A stretch of 64,000 nucleotides of DNA from Mycobacteroides salmoniphilum (GTDB taxonomy: Bacteria > Actinomycetota > Actinomycetes > Mycobacteriales > Mycobacteriaceae). The position numbers and the translations under genes are program-made. The notes below the pieces were generated by a model that saw only the letters and a list, made by a program, of their open reading frames with translations, was not told where the DNA came from and did not search any database. Each line of letters opens with the position of its first letter. The first letter of the stretch is position 1. Location: assembly GCF_004924335.1 (NCBI RefSeq), contig NZ_CP024633.1, positions 1,736,001 to 1,800,000 of the forward strand. Reading direction: 5' to 3'. Below are positions 1 through 8,490 of this stretch, piece by piece.

Positions 1-1
1 C

Positions 2-1009
2 TACGGCGCGGTGATGGGTGCGGGCAGCGCCGCCGGTCCGCTGCTGGGCGGGTTCCTCGTCACACACTTCGGATGGCCGTCAATTTTCCTGGTCAACCTG
101 CCGGTGGGTGTGATCGCGCTGGTGATCGCCGTGCGCCACCTGCCGGAGACCCGCGGAGACGCGCTGCGACCCGTCGACTGGGTGGGCACGATGCTGCTCA
201 CCTTCGGGCTGATTGTGGGTGTCTTCTCGGTGATCTCCCTGCACGACGGGGGGATTGGCGCCACAACATCGGGCTCATTGGCGGTTGGCGCCGTACTGGC
301 TCTGGTGCTGTTCTTCTGGTGGGAGAGCCGTGCGCCTGCGCCCATGCTGAGCCTGCGGCTGGTCGCCTCGCCCGGTTTCGCCGGGGTGTGGGTGGCCGCG
401 GCCGCGGCGTCCGGCACGCTCATCGCGGCCACCAATTATTTGGCGTTGTACTTCATGAATACCCTGGGTTACAACGCTTTTGAGACCGGTCTGCGTGCTG
501 GCCCGCTGACGCTCGCGACCATTGTGGGGGCACCGTTGGGGATTCTGGTGGGCAGGAGGCTGCCCACCATGGTCACCATCCCCGGCGGTGTGGCGCTGGT
601 GGCGGTTGGATTATGGGCCGCGACGGGAGCCCACGCCGATACGGTCTGGACCCACTTCATTGTCGGCTCCACGCTGGCCGGGCTGGGGCTGGGAGCGCTC
701 TCGGCGATGACATCCGATGCTGCACTGCGGTTTGTGCCGTTGGACGACGCCGGGATGGCGACCGGGTCAGTGAGCACGGGCCGTCAGATCGGCATCCTTC
801 TGGGCGTAGCTGGCATGGGTGTGGCATTCGGGCATGCCGCCGCCGGTCAGACCGGGGCCCGGGCCGCCGGAGCCGCGGGCATCGACAGTGTGCTGTCGCT
901 GGGGGCGCTTGCGGCGGCCTGCGCGGCGCTCGTTTCGCTGATTCTGCTCGCTGTGGCTACGATGAGTCGCTCGCACGATCCGGCCACCGGAGAGTCGCTA
1001 GCTATCTAG
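2..1009 (+). CDS. MFS drug/metabolite exporter, 5'-truncated by window edge
   Basis: This is the C-terminal ~335 codons of a major facilitator superfamily transporter of the 14-helix DHA2 (EmrB/QacA) type. The frame is open to the left edge, so the start and first few helices lie outside the window. The visible part opens with GAVMGAGSAAGPLLGG, the antiporter motif C of TM5, followed by WPSIFLVNLPVG, typical of DHA2 exporters, and then about nine hydrophobic helices. It should export small molecules at the plasma membrane using the proton gradient. The substrate cannot be read from sequence. The acyltransferase gene follows 90 bp downstream on the same strand, so export of that pathway's product is possible but unproven. 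Confidence 0.85.
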   Translation, partial: YGAVMGAGSAAGPLLGGFLVTHFGWPSIFLVNLPVGVIALVIAVRHLPETRGDALRPVDWVGTMLLTFGLIVGVFSVISLHDGGIGATTSGSLAVGAVLALVLFFWWESRAPAPMLSLRLVASPGFAGVWVAAAAASGTLIAATNYLALYFMNTLGYNAFETGLRAGPLTLATIVGAPLGILVGRRLPTMVTIPGGVALVAVGLWAATGAHADTVWTHFIVGSTLAGLGLGALSAMTSDAALRFVPLDDAGMATGSVSTGRQIGILLGVAGMGVAFGHAAAGQTGARAAGAAGIDSVLSLGALAAACAALVSLILLAVATMSRSHDPATGESLAI

Positions 1010-1099
1010 CCATCGGTGATCGCGCCTGCCTGTACGGATGCCCACGGGTATTTGTGCATTGCGGTGGTGAGCCGTAGACAGAGGGAGTAGCTTTCGATC

Positions 1100-1936
1100 A
1101 TGGAGAGCGCGGCGGTTCTCATCGCAGCGCCCGGTGTCGGTTCCGATCGGGGGACGGACGCGAACCCGCGGCCGCGGTACAGCATTGTCCTGTCGTCTGA
1201 TCCGGCTGAAGTTGAAGCCGCACAACGGCTTCGGTATCAGGCGTTCGCCGACGAAATGGGTGCGCCATTGCCGCACGCCGTTCGTGGGCCGATCACGGGC
1301 GAGATGATCGATGTGGACAAGCTGGATCCTTATTGCGATCACCTACTGGCGCGCGACGAGGACACCGGAGCCATCATCGGCTGTTGCCGGCTGCTCCCGC
1401 CCGAGGGATACCAGGCGGCGGGGGAGACGTTTACCGACTCGATGTTCGACGCGTCGGCGCTTGACCCCCTGCGGCCCAAACTGGTTGAAATCGGCAGGGT
1501 TACCGTCGCGCCCGAACATCGCAACGGTGCCGTCATGGGGATCTTGTGGGCCGGGATTTTCCGTTACCAGCAGATGACCGAGCACCAGTACGCGATTGGC
1601 TGTCTGTCGGTCCGGATGGAGGGCGGCGGGCCGCGGGGATCGTTGGTGCGCTCGGTGCATGATTTCGCGCAACGGTTCGCCGCCCCCGGCGAGTATCGGG
1701 TTGTACCCAGAAATCCGGTCGTTGTCGACGGCGTGCCGCTGGAGGAGATCGCGCCCCAGGAAAAGGCGAAGATCCCACCGCTGCTGCACGGATGCCTGCG
1801 CATCGGCGGACGTATCTGCGGACCGCCTTCCTTCGATCCCGAGTTCGACATGGCGGACTTCTTGGTATTGGTCACCAAGGAAACTGCACGGCAACGTTAT
1901 TTGGAGCGTCTGGAGCGGTCCCTTGCCCTCGGATAG
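1100..1936 (+). CDS. GNAT-fold N-acyltransferase, PF13444 (OlsB/hemolysin-like) type
   Basis: This 278-residue protein resembles the Acetyltransf_5 family, which includes ornithine N-alpha-acyltransferase OlsB and is related in fold to acyl-homoserine-lactone synthases. Family landmarks visible are EAAQRLRYQAF near residue 40, a DVDKLDPYCDHLLARD segment, IIGCCRLLPP, and the LVEIGRVTVAPEHRNGAV and YAIGCLSVRM blocks. The family transfers an acyl group, usually from acyl-ACP, to an amine. The ATG at 1100 follows a GGGAG about 12 nt upstream. The end overlaps the next gene by 14 nt, implying co-translation with the N-hydroxylase. M. tuberculosis has a relative (Rv3027c, from memory) beside a PlsC gene, not beside a hydroxylase. 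Acceptor and acyl donor are unknown. Confidence 0.75.
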   Translation: MESAAVLIAAPGVGSDRGTDANPRPRYSIVLSSDPAEVEAAQRLRYQAFADEMGAPLPHAVRGPITGEMIDVDKLDPYCDHLLARDEDTGAIIGCCRLLPPEGYQAAGETFTDSMFDASALDPLRPKLVEIGRVTVAPEHRNGAVMGILWAGIFRYQQMTEHQYAIGCLSVRMEGGGPRGSLVRSVHDFAQRFAAPGEYRVVPRNPVVVDGVPLEEIAPQEKAKIPPLLHGCLRIGGRICGPPSFDPEFDMADFLVLVTKETARQRYLERLERSLALG

Positions 1937-3215
1937 CCATGCTTCTTGCGATGTGCTCGGGGTCGGATTCGGGCCGTCCAACCTCGCGCTCGCGATAGCG
2001 CTCGCCGAGCATCCACACCGGGTATCGGCGAAGTTTGTCGATACCCAGGCTCAATTCGGGTGGCATCGCGGCATGCTCATCCCGGGCGCGCGGATGCAGG
2101 TCGCCTTTCTCAAAGATCTTGTGACCCTGCGTAATCCCAAGAGCCACTACACCTTTGTCAACTATTTGACGGAGCGTGGGCGGCTGCCGGACTTCATCAA
2201 CCAGCAGAGTTTCTTTCCAACCCGGGAAGAGTTTCACGACTATCTGGATTGGGCACAGCAGGCGCTCGAAGCGGATGTCAGCTACTCCTCGCGGATGATC
2301 GGAATTCAGGCGGCCTCCGACGGATTTCAGGTGCGGTTGCAGGACAGCACCGAGCGGTCACCGGATCGTTTGATGCATACCCGGGCGCTCGTTCTGGGCT
2401 GCGGAACGTTCCCGGCGATGCCGTCCGGAATCAATCCCACTGCACGGCAATGGCATAGCAGCCAGCTGTTGACCAGGCTCGACGCGCTGAAGGGCTCGCC
2501 CACTCGAGTCGCGGTGGTGGGTGCCGGGCAGAGTGCCGCGGAGGCGGTGGCGTACCTGCACAACAGGTATCCCGATGCCCAGGTGCATGCCATTTTTGCG
2601 CGCTACGGATACAGCCCGGCCGACGACAGTCCCTACGCGAACAGGATTTTCGATCCGGCGGCGGTGGACGACTTCTACCGTGCGCCCGCCGAGGTGCGCC
2701 GCCAGCTGGTCGATTATCACCGCGACACCAACTATGCCGCGGTCGATTCTCCGCTGATCGCCGATCTGTACGACCGCGAATACCGGGAACGGGTCAGCGG
2801 GCAGCGGCGACTGTGGATGCATAACGCCTCGAAAATCGCTGCCGTCGACGAGGCTCCGGAACGGGTACGTCTCGCCGTGACGCATCTGCCCACATCCTCG
2901 ACCGAGCTGCTCGACTGCGATTTGGTGGTGTACGCCACCGGATACCGGCCGTTGGACGTGCGAGCGTTCCTGGGAGCGCTGGCCTCGTGTTATGAATTCG
3001 ACGCGGATGGCCTGCCGGTTGTCGAACGCGATTACCGGCTACGGGCGCGGGCGGATGCCCCGGGGGATATTTACCTCAACGGATCGGTGGAGCACAGTCA
3101 CGGACTGTCTTCCTCGTTACTGTCCAATGTCGCGGTGCGGGCCGGAGAGATCGTGGATTCGCTGGCCGCCGAGGCGGAGACCCGCGACGCCGTGGCATCT
3201 TTCAAGACCGGGTAG
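1923..3215 (+). CDS. L-ornithine N5- / lysine N6-monooxygenase (PvdA/SidA/IucD family)
   Basis: FAD- and NADPH-dependent N-hydroxylase of about 430 residues, the usual family length. It shows the FAD site DVLGVGFGPSNLALAIAL at the N-terminus, then QFGWHRGMLIPGARMQ, FLKDLVTLRNP and the NADPH site VAVVGAGQSAAEA, then the late YATGYRP motif. The wording matches ornithine hydroxylases such as PvdA much better than mycobactin MbtG. Such enzymes make the N-hydroxy amine used in hydroxamate siderophores. The open frame extends far upstream, but the FAD motif places the start at TTG 1923, with GGAGCGG upstream, overlapping the acyltransferase stop by 14 nt. No NRPS is visible here. The last 118 nt are antisense to the TetR gene. 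Confidence 0.8.
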   Translation: MPSDSHASCDVLGVGFGPSNLALAIALAEHPHRVSAKFVDTQAQFGWHRGMLIPGARMQVAFLKDLVTLRNPKSHYTFVNYLTERGRLPDFINQQSFFPTREEFHDYLDWAQQALEADVSYSSRMIGIQAASDGFQVRLQDSTERSPDRLMHTRALVLGCGTFPAMPSGINPTARQWHSSQLLTRLDALKGSPTRVAVVGAGQSAAEAVAYLHNRYPDAQVHAIFARYGYSPADDSPYANRIFDPAAVDDFYRAPAEVRRQLVDYHRDTNYAAVDSPLIADLYDREYRERVSGQRRLWMHNASKIAAVDEAPERVRLAVTHLPTSSTELLDCDLVVYATGYRPLDVRAFLGALASCYEFDADGLPVVERDYRLRARADAPGDIYLNGSVEHSHGLSSSLLSNVAVRAGEIVDSLAAEAETRDAVASFKTG

Positions 3216-3742
3216 ACGAAGCGCTCGATCATCTCTGATTCCAGGGCTGGATCTGTTGCGGGCCAGAACAGGAATGCCATCACCACGCGTGAAATCCATT
3301 GCGCGGCAGTTTCGTCAGCAAGTCCGGTGAATGTCGACGCCGAACGCGGGATTTCGGAGGACGGGGTCAGATAGGACCCGAGCGAGGCCGGAGACATCGT
3401 TGCGACCATCGCGCTGACGACCGGATCGTTGCGGATGGCGGCCAACGACGCGGTGATCGCGGTGACCGCACGCCGCCGCGCATCCGCGGACTCGACCGCC
3501 CGCTGAATGTCTGCGGTGACGCTCGCGATGTTTCGGGCCAACACGGCATCGACGATGGCCGTCTTGCCGCCGATGTGGCGATACACCGTCGCGCGGGAGC
3601 ACCCCGCCTCGCGGGCCACCATATCGAGGCTCAGCCGGTCCAACCCATGGCGCGCGATCTGCTTGGCCGCGACCGACACGATGCGATCGGTGGCCGCGCC
3701 ATGGCGGTCACCCGGGTGTAGCCAGTCCGAGTACGGTGACAT
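3098..3742 (-). CDS. TetR/AcrR-family transcriptional regulator
   Basis: A 214-residue TetR-type repressor. The N-terminal helix-turn-helix reads IVSVAAKQIARHG ... VAREAGCSRATVYRHIGGK around residues 20-60, followed by a divergent all-helical ligand domain. ATG 3742 has AAGGG 4 nt upstream. It sits between the N-hydroxylase, which it faces tail to tail, and the P450, from which it diverges. The 165-bp interval before the P450 carries a palindrome and repeated TCTCA units, the probable operator, so autoregulation and control of the P450 are likely by inference. The last ~39 codons overlap the hydroxylase 3' end in antisense and look like a Ser/Ala-rich extension beyond the normal TetR fold. 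Confidence 0.85.
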   Translation of the reverse strand: MSPYSDWLHPGDRHGAATDRIVSVAAKQIARHGLDRLSLDMVAREAGCSRATVYRHIGGKTAIVDAVLARNIASVTADIQRAVESADARRRAVTAITASLAAIRNDPVVSAMVATMSPASLGSYLTPSSEIPRSASTFTGLADETAAQWISRVVMAFLFWPATDPALESEMIERFVYPVLKDATASRVSASAASESTISPARTATLDSNEEDSP

Positions 3743-3757
3743 TGGCCCTTGAATCTA

Positions 3758-3791
3758 TCTCAATATGAGACAAAATTCTCAATAATTCTCA
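3758..3791. promoter_or_regulatory. Putative TetR operator cluster between TetR and P450 genes
   Basis: A 13-bp palindrome, TCTCA-ATA-TGAGA, lies at 3758-3770, 16 bp from the TetR start codon. Two more direct copies of TTCTCA follow at 3776 and 3786, 10 bp apart. The block is AT-rich in a GC-rich neighbourhood and sits in the divergent promoter region, as expected for the operator of the adjacent TetR protein. Assignment is by position and symmetry only. Confidence 0.55.
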
Positions 3792-3907
3792 TCATGTATG
3801 CAGGTGGAACGGCTGCCGTGAGACGCCGTGGATCATAGCTCTGAACAGGTGCTTCTCAGTTTTACGAATGTCTTGACGTGCGGTTTTCCGGTCTGTCAGC
3901 CTCGTAG

Positions 3908-5140
3908 GTGATGAGCACAGTGGAATTGTTCGACCCGCAGGTCCTGGAGGATCCCTATCCGTTCTATCGGCGGCTGCGCGAGACGGCGCCGGTGTGGCCT
4001 GTTGGTGATTCCGGCTTCTACTTCGTCTCGCGCTGGGATCTTGTGGTCGAGGCCACCGAGCGCACCGGGGACTTCTCGTCCAACCTCACCGCCGCGCTCA
4101 TGAAATCCCAGGACGCCGATGGCGGCACGACGGTTGCCGCGATGGGGCCGGTCGCCGACCCGACCCATGTCCTGGCCACCGGCGACGATCCGGTCCATCA
4201 CGCGCATCGCAAACTGGTACTGCCGACATTGGTCGCCAAGCGGATCACCGCGCTGGAACCCGTCATGGCCGCGACCGGGACGCGGTTGTGGGAACGCGGA
4301 TGCGGCGGCGACGGCATCGACTGGATGGCTGCGATGGGCGATGCGCTGCCGATGACGATGGTGGCCCGGCTGATCGGCCTGCCTGATGAGGATGTACCGC
4401 AACTGGTGCAGTGGGGTTACTCCAGCACCGAGATGCTCGGCGGGCTCAACTCCGAGCAACGGCAGGCCGAGGTCGTCACGGACACCATGTACCTCATCCT
4501 CTACCTGCGCGAACACCTGGAGAAGGAGCTGGCCGCGCCCGGCGCGGACCTGCTCGGATACCTGGCACAGGCCTGTAATCGGGGAGATATCTCGCTGGAT
4601 ATCGGCGTGATGATCCTGGTGCAGCTGGTCGGCGCCGGCGGTGAGTCCACCGCCGGATTGATGGGCAACGCGGTGCGCATCCTCGGTGAGAACCCCGAAC
4701 TGCAGCAGCGCATCCGAGACGACCGCGCGCTGTTGCCGACCTTCCTGGAAGAGGCCCTGCGACTGGAGTCGCCGTTCCGCGGGCATCACCGCCATGTGGT
4801 GGCAGACACCTCGCTCGGCGGGGTCGAGCTGCCCGCGGGCAGCCACCTCACCCTGATGTGGGGCGCGGCCAACCGAGATCCGGCGATCTTCGAGGACCCT
4901 GACACGCTGCGCCTCGACCGGCCGAGCCCCCGCAGTCACATCACCTTTGGCAAGGGACTGCACTTCTGCGTGGGGGCAGCGCTGGCGCGCTTGGAGGCAC
5001 GTGCCGCGATCAACCTGTTGCTTGATCGCACACGCGAGTTCGCGATCAAACCCGGCGGTGCCCAGTGGGTCCCGAGCATCATGGTGCGTCGGCACCACAA
5101 GCTCGAGCTGGAGCTCAGCCTGGGAGCTATCGGCGCCTGA
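3908..5140 (+). CDS. Cytochrome P450
   Basis: A 410-residue soluble bacterial P450. Diagnostic motifs are the I-helix oxygen-activation segment GAGGEST (about residues 242-248), the K-helix ExxR pair (E282 and R285 in EEALR), and the heme-binding loop FGKGLHFCVGAA with axial Cys354. It would hydroxylate or otherwise oxidise an organic substrate using electrons from a ferredoxin, neither of which is encoded nearby. GTG 3908 is directly followed by ATG 3911 and either could be the start. It is divergent from the TetR gene across the putative operator and ends overlapping the DUF4191 gene by 14 nt. The substrate may be the product of the acyltransferase/hydroxylase pair, or unrelated. Confidence 0.92.
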   Translation: MMSTVELFDPQVLEDPYPFYRRLRETAPVWPVGDSGFYFVSRWDLVVEATERTGDFSSNLTAALMKSQDADGGTTVAAMGPVADPTHVLATGDDPVHHAHRKLVLPTLVAKRITALEPVMAATGTRLWERGCGGDGIDWMAAMGDALPMTMVARLIGLPDEDVPQLVQWGYSSTEMLGGLNSEQRQAEVVTDTMYLILYLREHLEKELAAPGADLLGYLAQACNRGDISLDIGVMILVQLVGAGGESTAGLMGNAVRILGENPELQQRIRDDRALLPTFLEEALRLESPFRGHHRHVVADTSLGGVELPAGSHLTLMWGAANRDPAIFEDPDTLRLDRPSPRSHITFGKGLHFCVGAALARLEARAAINLLLDRTREFAIKPGGAQWVPSIMVRRHHKLELELSLGAIGA

Positions 5141-5879
5141 TGGTGCGCTGCATCCCGCCGCGCGCCTTCGCCTGACCACCGGGCATCGGGCCCTTCGGCA
5201 TGGCCGCCGCGCGTGAACCCAGCGCCGACAGCCGCGACTCCAGCGAGTCCATCTGCTTGGCGGTGATGTTGGCGGGAAGCTTGGTGAGGTGGCGCTCCAG
5301 CTTGGACAGCGGCACCTGACCGTCCTCGTTGCCGACGATGACGTCATAGATTGGTGTATCGCCGACGACGCGGGCGGTGCGCTTCTTCTCCTGAGCCAGG
5401 AGCGGGCCCAGGCGGCCGGGAGAACCTTCTGCGACGAAGATGATGCCGGGCCGGCCGATGACACGGTGGACGACGTCGAGCTGTGTCGTACCCGCGACCG
5501 CGGTGGTGACCCGCCACTTTCCGCGCATATTGTCCAGCGCCCAGCCGGCGGCACCCTTTTGGCCCTCGGCCTTGGTGAACACCGATTTCTGCACGCGCCG
5601 GCCGAAGATGATGAACGCCACCAGCACGCCGAGCACCACACCCAGGATCGGGAACATGAACACGCTGATCCCGCCCGCGAAGTACCCCGCGACCGCGAAC
5701 ACCGCGACGATCAGCACGAAAGCGCCGATCATGTACGGCAGGAGACGCTTGTCTTCCTTGCGCTGAATCTGGAAGGCCTGCCACATCTGGGCGCGGCGCG
5801 CCTTTGATTCGGCCTTGCGGCGCGCCTTTGCCTCGGCCTTGGCGGCCTTGGCCTCGGCGGGACTCAGTGATTTAGGCAT
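5127..5879 (-). CDS. DUF4191 integral membrane protein (Rv2219-like)
   Basis: A 250-residue protein of unknown function conserved in mycobacteria next to lipA. The N-terminal ~45 residues are Lys/Ala/Arg-rich and probably helical (EAKAAKAEAKARRKAES). Two adjacent membrane helices follow around residues 48-95 (YMIGAFVLIVAVFAVAGYF and FPILGVVLGVLVAFIIFG), then a soluble C-terminal domain ending in a basic tail. It lies 16 bp downstream of lipA on the same strand. TAGACT six nt before the ATG suggests it also has its own leaderless promoter. Confidence 0.85.
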   Translation of the reverse strand: MPKSLSPAEAKAAKAEAKARRKAESKARRAQMWQAFQIQRKEDKRLLPYMIGAFVLIVAVFAVAGYFAGGISVFMFPILGVVLGVLVAFIIFGRRVQKSVFTKAEGQKGAAGWALDNMRGKWRVTTAVAGTTQLDVVHRVIGRPGIIFVAEGSPGRLGPLLAQEKKRTARVVGDTPIYDVIVGNEDGQVPLSKLERHLTKLPANITAKQMDSLESRLSALGSRAAAMPKGPMPGGQAKARGGMQRTIRRR

Positions 5880-5885
5880 GCACCG

Positions 5886-5891
5886 AGTCTA
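5886..5891 (-). promoter_or_regulatory. -10 hexamer of a probable leaderless promoter for the DUF4191 gene
   Basis: On the minus strand TAGACT is followed by six nucleotides and the ATG at 5879. A mycobacterial TANNNT box with this spacing puts the transcript start at or next to the start codon. No Shine-Dalgarno sequence is visible. Confidence 0.5.
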
Positions 5892-5895
5892 AGTC

Positions 5896-6888
5896 TCAGC
5901 GCGCGATGAGATTCACTGCCTCCTGGGCAGCCGACCCGGCCGACGCCAGGTGCACCAGCTCCGCGGGCAGCGGGCGTCCGTGGTGGGCCATGGCCTGCGC
6001 GTACAGCCGCCCGGCCCGGTAGGAGGAACGCACCAGCGGTCCGGCCATCACACCGGCGAAGCCCAGGCCCTCCGCGAATTCCGAAAGCTCCACGAATTCT
6101 TGCGGTTTGACCCAGCGATCAACCGGATGATGCCGCGGCGAGGGGCGCAGATATTGGGTGATGGTGATGATGTCGCAGCCCGCCTCGTGCAGCGCGACAA
6201 GTGCTTCGCGAATCTCGTCGTTGGTCTCGCCCATGCCCAGAATCAGGTTGCTCTTGGTCACCAGCTGCGCCTCACGCGCGGCGGTGATCACCGACAGGCT
6301 TCGCTCATAGCTGAACGCGGGCCGGATGCGACGGAACACCCGCGGCACCGTCTCCAGGTTGTGCGCCAGTACCTCGGGCCGCGATGCGAACACCTCGTCG
6401 AGCTGCTCGGGGACGGCGTTGAAGTCCGGGATGAGCAGCTCCACACCCGTGGCCGGATTGAGCTCCTTGATGTACCGCACGGTTTCGGCGTACAGCCAGG
6501 CGCCGCCGTCGGGCAGGTCGTCCCGTGCCACCCCGGTGACCGTCGAGTACCGCAGGCCCATGGTGTGCACGCTCTCGGCCACTCGCCGAGGCTCGTCGCG
6601 GTCCAGGTCGGCGGGCTTACCGGTGTCGATCTGGCAGAAATCGCAGCGACGGGTGCACTGCTCACCGCCGATGAGGAAGGTGGCCTCGCGGTCTTCCCAG
6701 CATTCGAAGATGTTGGGGCATCCGGCTTCCTCACACACAGTGTGTAACCCGCCGGTGCGCACCAGCGCTTTGAGTTCCTTGTACTCGGGGCCCATCTTGG
6801 CGCGGGTGCGGATCCAGTCCGGCTTGCGCTCGATGGGGGTTTGGGCGTTGCGAACTTCCAGTCGCAGCAGCTTGCGGGGTTCGGTCAT
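5896..6888 (-). CDS. lipA: Lipoyl synthase (radical SAM)
   Basis: LipA inserts two sulfurs at C6 and C8 of the octanoyl chain on lipoyl domains. The protein has 330 residues. It shows the auxiliary cluster ligands C-x4-C-x5-C in [12 protein letters not shown] (about 55-66), the radical-SAM CxxxCxxC in CTRRCDFC (about 77-84), and the C-terminal RSSY motif whose serine binds the auxiliary cluster. It overlaps lipB by 4 nt (ATGA), so the two are translationally coupled. The likely main client, the E2 protein DlaT, is encoded just upstream on the same strand. Confidence 0.98.
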   Translation of the reverse strand: MTEPRKLLRLEVRNAQTPIERKPDWIRTRAKMGPEYKELKALVRTGGLHTVCEEAGCPNIFECWEDREATFLIGGEQCTRRCDFCQIDTGKPADLDRDEPRRVAESVHTMGLRYSTVTGVARDDLPDGGAWLYAETVRYIKELNPATGVELLIPDFNAVPEQLDEVFASRPEVLAHNLETVPRVFRRIRPAFSYERSLSVITAAREAQLVTKSNLILGMGETNDEIREALVALHEAGCDIITITQYLRPSPRHHPVDRWVKPQEFVELSEFAEGLGFAGVMAGPLVRSSYRAGRLYAQAMAHHGRPLPAELVHLASAGSAAQEAVNLIAR

Positions 6889-7580
6889 GCTCCCACCGCC
6901 CCGACGGCCAGCCGTCCCTCGAGTGCGTCGACCACCGAGGAAATGACCTGGTCATGAATCTCGTCGATGGTGACTTCCCGGTCCAGTTCGGCGGACAAGG
7001 TCGTCACACCGGCGTCGCTGATGCCGCAGGCAACGATCGGTAGGTACGCGTCCAGGCTGTTATTGCAGTTGAGGGAGAAGCCGTGCATGGTGACGCCGCG
7101 CTGTACGCGAACCCCGATAGCGGCGATCTTGCGTTCCGGCTTCCCGCCGCCCGCGGCTAGCCACACGCCAGAGCGGCCATCGACGCGCTTGGTCTGCACG
7201 CCCAGTTGTGCGCACACCGCGATGATCGATTCTTCTAGGCGCCGAACGTAGTTCACCACGTCGATGGGCTCGGCCAATCGCACGATCGGATAGCCGACCA
7301 GCTGGCCCGGCCCGTGCCAGGTGATCTTGCCGCCGCGGTCGGTGTCGATGACGGGTGCGCCATCGATCGGCCGTTCCTGCGGTTCGGTGCGCCGGCCCGC
7401 GGTGTAGACCGCCGGATGCTGCAGGGTCAGCAGCGTGTCGGGTCCGCCGGCGACGCGGGCCTCGACGAGGTCGCGTTGCAGCTCCCAGGCCGTCCCATAG
7501 TCGATCATGCCCAGGTCCCGCACGAATACGGGATCTGCGCTGGATCGGATGGATCCATGAGTGCGGTGCACGGGTTCCAT
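6885..7580 (-). CDS. lipB: Octanoyl-[ACP]:protein octanoyltransferase
   Basis: LipB moves octanoate from acyl carrier protein to the lysine of lipoyl domains, the first step of lipoate synthesis. Family motifs visible are [32 protein letters not shown] and the catalytic Cys/Lys pair, Cys in [13 protein letters not shown] and Lys in RKIAAIGV. The protein is 231 residues, close to the M. tuberculosis enzyme. The ATG at 7580 gives a slightly long N-terminus and an internal start around residue 15 cannot be excluded. It lies 4 bp downstream of the SDR-like gene and overlaps lipA. Confidence 0.97.
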   Translation of the reverse strand: MEPVHRTHGSIRSSADPVFVRDLGMIDYGTAWELQRDLVEARVAGGPDTLLTLQHPAVYTAGRRTEPQERPIDGAPVIDTDRGGKITWHGPGQLVGYPIVRLAEPIDVVNYVRRLEESIIAVCAQLGVQTKRVDGRSGVWLAAGGGKPERKIAAIGVRVQRGVTMHGFSLNCNNSLDAYLPIVACGISDAGVTTLSAELDREVTIDEIHDQVISSVVDALEGRLAVGAVGA

Positions 7581-7584
7581 TATC

Positions 7585-8487
7585 TCACTTCATCGGTCGA
7601 CTGTTGTTGGCGTAGGCCAGCGCCTCGCCGATGGTGTGATGCTCGAACTCGAATCCGTGCCGTTCCAGGACGGCGGGGATGACGCGCATACTGCGGGTCA
7701 GTTCGGCATCGGCGAACTCGCCGAAGATGGCGCGCAGCGCGAATTGTGGCGCCACCAGCAGTGTCGGGCGATGCAGCGTCCGGGCCAGGGCGGCGGTGAA
7801 CTCGGCGTTGGTCACCGGGGCCGGCCCGGTCAGGTTCACCGCGCCCGAGAGCGCCGATTCGGTCAACGCGAACTCGAGCGCGCGGATCTGGTCTTCGAGG
7901 CTGATCCAGGGCATGTACCAGCGTCCGTTGCCCAGGCGCGCACCCAGGCCGAGGGAGAACAGCGGGCGCGACCTGCCGAAGAGTCCACCGGCGGGGGACA
8001 GCACCAGCCCGGTACGGACGATCACCACCCTGGTTCCGGCTTGCGCGGCCTCCTCGGTCGCTGCCTCCCAGTCGACACATACGCGCGCTAGGAAACCTGT
8101 ACCGCTGGAGGCGGTTTCGTCGATGACGCGGTCGCCGCTGTCGCCGTAGTAGCCGACCGCGGAGGCGTTGATCAATACCGGTATGCCGGCGTCGGCGACG
8201 GCACCGGCCAGCACCTCCGTAGGGATGACGCGGCTGTCGTAGATCTCCTGTTTGTATGCGCCCGACCACCGTTTGTCGCCGACGCCGACACCACACATGT
8301 TGACGACGGCATCGGCATCGTCCAGAGCGCCGGGTTCTATCTGCCCGCTCGCCGGATCCCAGCGCTGTTCGTCGGGGCCCATCGGGTCGCGGCGAACCAG
8401 TCGGACCACGGTGTGATCTGCGGCACGCAGTGACGCGACGAGCGCCGACCCGATCACCCCCGAGGAGCCGGCGATGACGATGCGCAT
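7585..8487 (-). CDS. TIGR01777-type NAD(P)-dependent epimerase-like protein
   Basis: A 300-residue Rossmann-fold protein of the SulA/YfcH group of extended SDR-like proteins. The dinucleotide motif [11 protein letters not shown] begins at residue 7, and the family segments [25 protein letters not shown] and [14 protein letters not shown] are present. Its substrate is not known in any species to my knowledge. It is embedded in the dlaT-lipB-lipA operon, 3 bp from the dlaT stop and 4 bp before lipB, so it may serve 2-oxoacid dehydrogenase or lipoate metabolism, by context only. Confidence 0.85.
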   Translation of the reverse strand: MRIVIAGSSGVIGSALVASLRAADHTVVRLVRRDPMGPDEQRWDPASGQIEPGALDDADAVVNMCGVGVGDKRWSGAYKQEIYDSRVIPTEVLAGAVADAGIPVLINASAVGYYGDSGDRVIDETASSGTGFLARVCVDWEAATEEAAQAGTRVVIVRTGLVLSPAGGLFGRSRPLFSLGLGARLGNGRWYMPWISLEDQIRALEFALTESALSGAVNLTGPAPVTNAEFTAALARTLHRPTLLVAPQFALRAIFGEFADAELTRSMRVIPAVLERHGFEFEHHTIGEALAYANNSRPMK

Positions 8488-8490
8488 GAG

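Noticed and set aside
1596..1922. Upstream extension of the N-hydroxylase frame
   Set aside because: The FAD-binding motif begins right after TTG 1923, and the upstream part overlaps the acyltransferase in another frame.
3896..5641. 581-codon open frame antisense to the P450 and DUF4191 genes
   Set aside because: It mirrors two well-supported genes, has an Arg/Ser-rich low-complexity composition and no domain. Long antisense frames are expected at this GC content.
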